This document shows positions 58,350-64,000 of a stretch of 64,000 bases of DNA, in pieces. Position 1 is the stretch's first letter, and the number at the start of each line of letters is the position of its first letter. The DNA is taken from contig NC_017671.1 of the NCBI RefSeq assembly GCF_000284595.1, forward strand, positions 4,559,001 through 4,623,000, given 5' to 3'. A program made the position numbers and the translations under genes. The notes under the pieces are model-generated. The model was given only the letters and a program-made list of their open reading frames with translations. It was not told where the DNA came from and did not search any database. This DNA is from Stenotrophomonas maltophilia D457. GTDB lineage: Bacteria; Pseudomonadota; Gammaproteobacteria; Xanthomonadales; Xanthomonadaceae.

Positions 58350-58510
58350 ATCGGTTCCATCCGAACGGAATGGCCATCATGCCGCACACGCCGTCGCAGC
58401 GACCTGGAGGGGGCCATTTTGCCGATTCCGCTGCCATGACCTGTGGCCCCTGCCCCGGGCCCGTGCGGCTGCTACGCTTGCCCGGTTTCCTCTACTGGTG
58501 CCGTCCGCCC

Positions 58511-60877
58511 ATGTCCCGAGTGCTGCCCCTGTCCCTCCTGCTGTCGGCCGTGCTGGCCGCACCGGCTGCGCATGCCGCGCCGACGCCGATCACCATCGAA
58601 CAGGCCATGGCCGACCCGGACTGGATCGGTCCGCCGGTCGAGAAGGCCTGGTGGTCGTGGAACAGCCAGCAGGTGGAGTACCAGCTCAAGCGCAACGGCA
58701 GCCCGGTACGCGATACCTTCCGCCAGCCGGTAGCCGGTGGCGTGGCCGCGCAGGTGGCCGATGACCAGCGCGGCACCCTGGACGTGGCCGAGCCGGTCTA
58801 CGACCGCAGCCGCAGCCGCAGCGCCTTCGTGCGCAATGGCGATGTGTTCGTGCGCGACCTGCGCAGCGGCGCGCTGACCCAGCTCACCCGCAGCAACGAG
58901 CGCGCGGGCAACGTGAACTTTGCCGCCGACAACGGCGTGATCTGGCGCGTCGGCCAGAACTGGTTCCACTGGACCGCCGCCAGCGGCGTGCAGCAGGTGG
59001 CCAGCCTGAAAGCCGAGAAGGACCCGCGTACGCCGCCGAAGGCCGACGTGCTGCGCGACCAGCAGCTGCGCACGCTGGAAACCCTGCGCCGCGACCGCGA
59101 GCAGCGCGAGGCATTGAAGGACCAGGACCAGCGCTGGCGCCAGGCCGACCCGACCCGTGCGCCGGGCCCGGTCTACCTGGGCGCCGACGTCGAGATCGGT
59201 GACAGCGTGCTGTCGCCGGACCTGACCCACCTGATCGTGGTGACCAAGCCGAAGGACTTCGACGACGGCCGCACCAGCAAGATGCCGCTGTACGTGACCG
59301 AATCGGGCTACGAGGAAACCGAGGACACCCGCACCCGCGTCGGCCGCAACGGCTTCGAGCCACACACCCTGTGGTACGTGGACGTGCGCACCGGCAAGGC
59401 CGAGAAAGTCTCGCTGTCCAGCCTGCCGGGCATCAGCACCGACCCGCTGGCCGAGCTGCGCCGCAAGGCCGGCAAGGATGCGCTGAAGGGCGAGCGCAGC
59501 GTGCAGGTGATGAGCGACTTCATGGGCGGCGGCATCCGCTGGAGCGCCGACGGCCAGCAGGCCGCGGTGATGCTGCGTGCCAACGACAACAAGGACCGCT
59601 GGATCATCAGCGTCAACGCCGCCGACGGCCGCGTGCAGAACCGCCACCGCCTGACCGACAACGCCTGGATCAACTGGGGCTTCAACGATTTCGGCTGGAT
59701 GGCCGATGGCCGCACGCTGTGGCTGCTGTCCGAGGAATCGGGCTTCTCGCACCTGTACACCCAGGCCGGCACCGCCAAGCCGCAGGCGCTGACCAGCGGC
59801 AAGTGGGAAACCTCGGCACCGGTGCCGTCGGCCGATGGCAAGGGCTTCTACTTCCTGTGCAACCAGCAGGCGCCGCATGACTACGAAGTCTGCGCGGTCG
59901 ACACCGGCAACCGCCAGGTGCGCGAGCTGACCAGCCTCAACGGCGTGGAGGATTTCTCGCTGTCGCCGGACGGCCAGCAGCTGCTGGTGCGCTACTCCGG
60001 TGCCTACCTGCCGCCGCAGCTGGCGGTGCTGCCCAGCACCGGCGGCCAGGCACGCGTGCTGACCGATACCCGCACCGCCGACTACAAGGCACGCCAGTGG
60101 ATCCAGCCGAAGCTGGTCGCGGTACCGTCCAGGCACGGTGCGGGCGTGGTCTGGGCCAAGTACTACGGGCCGGAAAGCAAGGAACCGGGGAAGAAGTACC
60201 CGATCGTGATGTTCGTGCACGGCGCCGGCTACCTGCAGAACGTGCACCAGCGCTACCCGGCCTACTTCCGCGAGCAGATGTTCCACAACCTGCTGGTGCA
60301 GAAGGGCTACATCGTGCTGGACATGGATTACCGCGGCAGCGAGGGCTACGGCCGCGACTGGCGCACGGCCATCTACCGCAACATGGGCCACCCGGAACTT
60401 GAAGACTACAAGGATGGCCTGGACTGGCTGGTCGACACCCAGCAGGGCGACCGTGACCACGCCGGCATCTACGGCGGCTCCTACGGCGGCTTCATGACCT
60501 TCATGGCGCTGTTCCGTGCACCGGGCACGTTCAAGGCCGGCGCCGCGCTGCGCCCGGTGGTCGACTGGCACAACTACAACCACGGCTACACCAGCAACAT
60601 CCTCAACACCCCGGACATCGATCCGGAGGCGTACCGCGTGTCCTCGCCGATCGAGTACGCGCAGAACCTGCAGGACAACCTGCTGATCGCCCACGGCATG
60701 ATGGATGACAACGTGTTCTTCCAGGACTCGGTGAACCTGACCCAGCGCCTGATCGAACTGCACAAGGACAACTGGTCGATCGCACCGTACCCGCTGGAAC
60801 GCCACGGCTACGTGCGTGCCGATTCCTGGCTGGACCACAAGCGCATCCTCAAGCTGTTCGAGCAGAACCTGAAGTGA
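58511..60877 (+). CDS. Secreted S9 (dipeptidyl peptidase IV type) serine peptidase
   Basis: Encodes 788 residues. Signal peptide MSRVLPLSLLLSAVLAAPAAHA. An N-terminal beta-propeller (about 25-540) is followed by the alpha/beta-hydrolase catalytic domain: Ser657 in GIYGGSYGGF, Asp in AHGMMDDNVFFQ, His in PLERHGYVR. It should cleave X-Pro dipeptides in the periplasm or outside. The stop overlaps the NUDIX start (GTGA). Confidence 0.95.
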   Translation: MSRVLPLSLLLSAVLAAPAAHAAPTPITIEQAMADPDWIGPPVEKAWWSWNSQQVEYQLKRNGSPVRDTFRQPVAGGVAAQVADDQRGTLDVAEPVYDRSRSRSAFVRNGDVFVRDLRSGALTQLTRSNERAGNVNFAADNGVIWRVGQNWFHWTAASGVQQVASLKAEKDPRTPPKADVLRDQQLRTLETLRRDREQREALKDQDQRWRQADPTRAPGPVYLGADVEIGDSVLSPDLTHLIVVTKPKDFDDGRTSKMPLYVTESGYEETEDTRTRVGRNGFEPHTLWYVDVRTGKAEKVSLSSLPGISTDPLAELRRKAGKDALKGERSVQVMSDFMGGGIRWSADGQQAAVMLRANDNKDRWIISVNAADGRVQNRHRLTDNAWINWGFNDFGWMADGRTLWLLSEESGFSHLYTQAGTAKPQALTSGKWETSAPVPSADGKGFYFLCNQQAPHDYEVCAVDTGNRQVRELTSLNGVEDFSLSPDGQQLLVRYSGAYLPPQLAVLPSTGGQARVLTDTRTADYKARQWIQPKLVAVPSRHGAGVVWAKYYGPESKEPGKKYPIVMFVHGAGYLQNVHQRYPAYFREQMFHNLLVQKGYIVLDMDYRGSEGYGRDWRTAIYRNMGHPELEDYKDGLDWLVDTQQGDRDHAGIYGGSYGGFMTFMALFRAPGTFKAGAALRPVVDWHNYNHGYTSNILNTPDIDPEAYRVSSPIEYAQNLQDNLLIAHGMMDDNVFFQDSVNLTQRLIELHKDNWSIAPYPLERHGYVRADSWLDHKRILKLFEQNLK

Positions 60878-61293
60878 GCAACGCCGCGGCCACGATCCGG
60901 ATCGTGGCCGCGGTCATCCTGGATGACCGCGGCCGGGCGCTGCTGGTGCGCAAGCACGGTGCCCGCCGCTTCATCCAGCCCGGTGGCAAGCCCGAACCCG
61001 GCGAAGCACCGCTGCAGGCGCTGGCCCGCGAACTGCACGAGGAACTGGGCGTGCAGCTGTGCACCGGTGCCGCCATCGCACTGGGCACGTTCGAGGACTG
61101 GGCAGTGAACGAGCCCGGCCACCGCGTGCAGGCCCAGGCCTGGTGGGTGCAGGTGGACGGTACGCCACAGGCGTGCGCCGAAATTGCCGAACTGGCCTGG
61201 GTGCCGCTGCAACCACCGCATGGCCTGCCCTTGGCACCCTTGAGCGAACACCATATCCTGCCGGCGGTCGCCACCCGGGTGACGGCCCGCTGA
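60874..61293 (+). CDS. NUDIX hydrolase
   Basis: Encodes 139 residues from a GTG overlapping the previous stop. Nudix box GGKPEPGEAPLQALARELHE followed by ELGV is complete. It hydrolyses a nucleoside diphosphate linked to X; the substrate is unknown. Cytoplasmic, unlike its operon partner. Confidence 0.93.
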   Translation: MSNAAATIRIVAAVILDDRGRALLVRKHGARRFIQPGGKPEPGEAPLQALARELHEELGVQLCTGAAIALGTFEDWAVNEPGHRVQAQAWWVQVDGTPQACAEIAELAWVPLQPPHGLPLAPLSEHHILPAVATRVTAR

Positions 61294-61323
61294 GCAGGCG
61301 GGCGCCGACTGCAAGGACATCGG

Positions 61324-61884
61324 ATGTCAGTGCCGCTCCCGCCGCTTCCCACCCGCACCACGCCACCCGCTCACGCCTGGGTGCGCCCGATGGCGCAGGC
61401 GTCGTTCTGGCTGTGCCTGCTGCTGACGCTCTACTTCGTGCTGCAGGCGCTGCTGTTGTGGCCACTGCACGGCACCCCGCTGTGGCAGTCGCTCGCCGGA
61501 ATGGCGCAGGCGCACCGGGTGCACAGCGTCACCTGGCTGCTGGCCCACCCGGTGGGCGCCTCGATGATCATCGCGCTGGCCTGCCTGGTCTCGACCGCAG
61601 CCAGCTGGGGCCTGCTGCGCGAACGCCGCTGGGGCCTGTGGGGCTTCGTGGCGCTGTTGCTGCTGAGCGCACTGGCCAACTTCGCGATCGCCTGGTGGCT
61701 GGACGCGTGCATGCGCGATCTCATCGCACTGCTGGCCGATGACCCGGCCCTGCAGCAGGAGCTGCAGCCGCGGCGCTGGATGGTCACCTTCATCGTGGTC
61801 GGTACCTCGATCCTGTTCCTCGGCCTGCAGGGCTGGCTGGCCTGGCGCCTGTTGAGGCCGGACATCCGCTCGCGCTTCCGCTGA
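61324..61884 (+). CDS. Four-span membrane protein (hypothetical)
   Basis: Encodes 186 residues with a Pro-rich N-terminus and four membrane segments (FWLCLLLTLYFVLQALLLWP, VGASMIIALACLVSTAAS, GLWGFVALLLLSALANFAIA, MVTFIVVGTSILFLGLQGWL). No family recognised. It lies 30 bases after the NUDIX gene on the same strand and may be co-transcribed. Confidence 0.8.
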   Translation: MSVPLPPLPTRTTPPAHAWVRPMAQASFWLCLLLTLYFVLQALLLWPLHGTPLWQSLAGMAQAHRVHSVTWLLAHPVGASMIIALACLVSTAASWGLLRERRWGLWGFVALLLLSALANFAIAWWLDACMRDLIALLADDPALQQELQPRRWMVTFIVVGTSILFLGLQGWLAWRLLRPDIRSRFR

Positions 61885-61919
61885 GCCCCATCCGATTCCC
61901 GCTGGACAAGGACCGTCGC

Positions 61920-62885
61920 ATGCGCGTGCTGACCCTGCTCCCCGCACTGCTGCTGTTCGCCGCGCAACCTGCGTCCGCCGACGCGTTGCGATGTGGCGAG
62001 TACCGCAGCACCGAGGGCGCCATGGCGCTGGTGTTCGAATCATCCGCTGCCGGTTATCGCGCTCTGGAAGGCCAGGAACACGCGCCTGTGCGCATCGACC
62101 GCAGCGGCGGCGATCTGCGCCTGGTATTTCTCGACGACGGTGTATCCACCGCCATCAGCGTGGCTGCTGACGGGGCGCATATCAACGACGGCATGACCGA
62201 CTTCGAGTTGCATCGACCCCAGGCCTGCCAGCGCGCCCCTGCGCCCGTCACCGACGGCTGCCTGGGCCAACCTGCGCTGTGCATTGCGCGGCTCGCGGAT
62301 GCGCCGCCGGAACAGGCGCAACGCGCGTGCGAGGAAAGCGTCGGCGCCGGGTGCTCGGCGCTGTTGCGCCACTTTCTCGCTGCACCCGCCGCCGCAGCCG
62401 GGCAGCAGGACGCGCCATTGCCTGCCGCGCAGCGCACCACGCTGCAGCGGCTCTGCCTGCACCAGCGCGGTGGTCGCTTCTGCACCGAGGTTGCCGAGCA
62501 GCAGTTGATCGCGCTGGAACCCGCGTTGGCCGTGCAGGCGCTGCAGGTGGTCTGCGATGCTGGGCGCGCCAGTGCCTGCGAACGTGTTGCGCCATTGCGT
62601 GAACTCGGCACCGATCTACGCCTCGTGCCTCTCCAGCAAGTGCCCTGTGGCCGCTATCAGGCCGATGGCGGCGCGATCGACAGGCTCGACTTCGGCGATG
62701 GCACGCGCGGCCGACTGGAAGACGGCGCCATCCACCTTCAGCAGGACGGCGAAACCCTTGTCCTGCGCCAGCTGGGCAACGGCGACCTGCTTGGCATGGA
62801 TACGCAGACCGGTTACCAGCGCTACCAGCCGGTGCCCGGCACGGCACAATGCACGCCCCCGCGCGAGGGCCGTGGTTCGCCGTAG
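61920..62885 (+). CDS. Secreted Cys-containing protein (copy 1 of tandem pair)
   Basis: Encodes 321 residues. Signal peptide (1-20, LLPALLLFAAQPASA). The plan is an N-terminal beta-rich domain (CGEYRSTEGAMALVFESS), a central helical Cys-rich region (CLGQPALCIARLADAPPEQA; CEESVGAGCSALL; CLHQRGGRFC; CDAGRASACERVAPL) spaced like Sel1-type repeats with disulfides, and a C-terminal domain (CGRYQADGGAIDRLDFGDGT) related to the N-terminal one. AAGGACC precedes the ATG. Function unknown; periplasmic. Confidence 0.8.
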   Translation: MRVLTLLPALLLFAAQPASADALRCGEYRSTEGAMALVFESSAAGYRALEGQEHAPVRIDRSGGDLRLVFLDDGVSTAISVAADGAHINDGMTDFELHRPQACQRAPAPVTDGCLGQPALCIARLADAPPEQAQRACEESVGAGCSALLRHFLAAPAAAAGQQDAPLPAAQRTTLQRLCLHQRGGRFCTEVAEQQLIALEPALAVQALQVVCDAGRASACERVAPLRELGTDLRLVPLQQVPCGRYQADGGAIDRLDFGDGTRGRLEDGAIHLQQDGETLVLRQLGNGDLLGMDTQTGYQRYQPVPGTAQCTPPREGRGSP

Positions 62886-62922
62886 CGCCTGGAGTTTCCC
62901 GTTCGATCGTCAAGGAGACGAC

Positions 62923-64000
62923 ATGCATTCACCCGCATCGCGCCGCCGCTGGCTGGCCTGGGCGCTGCTGCTGGCCGCGCCGATGGCCGCCGCACAGTCA
63001 CCGCAATGCGGCCTGTTCAAGGCCGACGAAGGCAGCGGCACGCTGCGCATCAGCTCACCGAACCGCGGCGAGCAGAAGCACTTCGGCAGTGCGCCGTCTC
63101 CGGTCGCGTTCCAGCAGATCGACGGAAAGCTGCAACTGGTGAACCTGGAGTACGGCCTGCCCAGCGCGTTGCAGGTGCGCGATCGTGGCCGCACGGTCGA
63201 GGTGGATGGCACGGTCTACATCCTGCAGGCCCCCGCACAGTGCGCCGCCGCAGCCAGGCCGGCTGAAGGCAGCTGCCTGGCCGATGCGGCGGCGTGCCTG
63301 GACAACCGCCGTGAAGCGCCCCCGGCCGCGCTGGAAGCAGGGTGCCGGGAAGGCGTGCCCGGCATGTGCCTGCAGCTGGCCGATCGCTGGCATGACGAGG
63401 CCAGGGCGCCGGCCACGCCGGATGAGGCGCAGCAACAGGCCATCCTCGATACCGCACTGGCCGGCATCGAACTGCCTGTGCCGTGCCGGAATGGCGGCTT
63501 CAGCAACGAGACACCGGCCTGTGCAGCGGCGCTGGAAGCGGATCCGGCGCTGCAGGATCAGATCGTCAAGGCCGCGATGGGTGCGGCGATGGTCGAAGCC
63601 GTGAGCTCCGTGCTGTCACCCTCCACGCCGGTGGTGGTGCCGGCCGCGCAGCGCCAGCAGCTGTTGCAGTTGTGCCAGCAGGTCGGCCATGGCGGCTTCT
63701 GCAGCCGCGTGGCCGAGCTCTCGTGGGAATCCGGCGACCCCTTGCAGGCGGTGCAGGCACTGACCACAGCGTGCGCGCCCGGTAAGGAAAGCGCCGCCTG
63801 CGAGCGCCTGCCTGCATTGCAGGCGCTGGGCGCCTCGTTGCGGCCGCAGCCGGCTACGGCGCTGCCCTGCGGCACCTTCCGCGCCGCAGGTGGCCTGATG
63901 GATACGCTGGACTTCGGCGATGCAGGACGGGTCGGCATCGGCTGGGACAGCCAACTGCGTGCTCGTGTCGAAGACGGCGACATCCGCATCCGCCACGACA
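62923..64000 (+). CDS. Secreted Cys-containing protein (copy 2, partial at window end)
   Basis: The first 359 codons are present; the frame runs off the right edge. Signal peptide (WLAWALLLAAPMAAAQS). Same three-part plan as the preceding gene: CGLFKADEGSGTLRI, a Cys-rich helical middle (CREGVPGMCLQLAD; CQQVGHGGFCSRVAELS; CAPGKESAACERLPAL) and CGTFRAAGGLMDTLDFGDAG. The match to copy 1 is clear in motif order but low in overall identity, so the duplication is old. AAGGAG lies 8 bases before the ATG. Confidence 0.8.
   Translation, partial: MHSPASRRRWLAWALLLAAPMAAAQSPQCGLFKADEGSGTLRISSPNRGEQKHFGSAPSPVAFQQIDGKLQLVNLEYGLPSALQVRDRGRTVEVDGTVYILQAPAQCAAAARPAEGSCLADAAACLDNRREAPPAALEAGCREGVPGMCLQLADRWHDEARAPATPDEAQQQAILDTALAGIELPVPCRNGGFSNETPACAAALEADPALQDQIVKAAMGAAMVEAVSSVLSPSTPVVVPAAQRQQLLQLCQQVGHGGFCSRVAELSWESGDPLQAVQALTTACAPGKESAACERLPALQALGASLRPQPATALPCGTFRAAGGLMDTLDFGDAGRVGIGWDSQLRARVEDGDIRIRHD

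Overview
The window is high-GC bacterial chromosome, about two-thirds G+C. The genes point to Xanthomonadaceae, most probably Stenotrophomonas (maltophilia complex). The most telling sign is many short intergenic palindromes that carry GTAG at one end around a GCCGGCC..GGCCGGC core. These are SMAG-type REP elements, typical of that genus, alone, in inverted pairs and in small arrays. There are no transposases, phage genes or CRISPR arrays. Positions and start codons were read by eye from the sequence. Function calls rest on motifs and family knowledge, not on a database search.

Layout. 1-4.2 kb: an alpha/beta-hydrolase lipoprotein (partial), a DUF1203 protein and two tandem secreted AA10 chitin/cellulose monooxygenases. 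4.4-7 kb: ferredoxin-NADP reductase, divergent from a two-gene ABC-2 exporter. 7.3-16.8 kb: housekeeping genes (a hypothetical, ketopantoate reductase, SDR, TatD, HrpB helicase, RluE-type pseudouridine synthase, an exported methyltransferase-like protein, an aldo/keto reductase). 16.8-20.3 kb: a regulatory and RNA-rich segment followed by a slipin (SPFH) gene and the RNA ligase gene rtcB. 20.4-33 kb: a thioredoxin-reductase-like gene with its Rrf2 regulator, a chemotaxis receptor, DkgB, a hydrolase, a YbjQ protein, a Pat-type acetyltransferase, MgtE and a Kef-type antiporter. 33.1-36.7 kb: a 1112-residue ankyrin membrane protein coupled to a YcgL gene. 37.4-53.7 kb: an 18-gene, tightly overlapping aryl polyene (xanthomonadin-like) pigment operon on the minus strand. 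54-58.3 kb: a cyanide-insensitive-type bd oxidase (CydA/CydB), and an ECF sigma factor with a small membrane partner. 58.5-64 kb: an S9 dipeptidyl peptidase, a NUDIX hydrolase, a membrane protein and a tandem pair of related secreted Cys-containing proteins, the second cut by the window end.

How the parts work together. The pigment operon has two carrier proteins, a ketosynthase/chain-length-factor pair, a second ketosynthase, ketoreductase, dehydratases (one fused to the AMP-ligase), a thioesterase, acyltransferases, a glycosyltransferase, and a LolA/MMPL/lipoprotein export set. It also has an aromatic amino acid lyase that could make the aryl starter, and a flavoprotein with halogenase motifs. 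This suggests a halogenated aryl polyene built on the membrane and moved to the outer membrane.

Most unusual region. Upstream of slipin-rtcB lie two abutting, degenerate tRNA-like sequences (Ser-GGA-like and Gln-CUG-like) and then an isolated Asp-GUC-like anticodon arm, followed by a run of strong hairpins. RtcB repairs cleaved tRNAs, so an array of tRNA or anticodon mimics in front of an RNA-repair operon is the best candidate for an undescribed system here. A second candidate is a long structured leader immediately upstream of mgtE.
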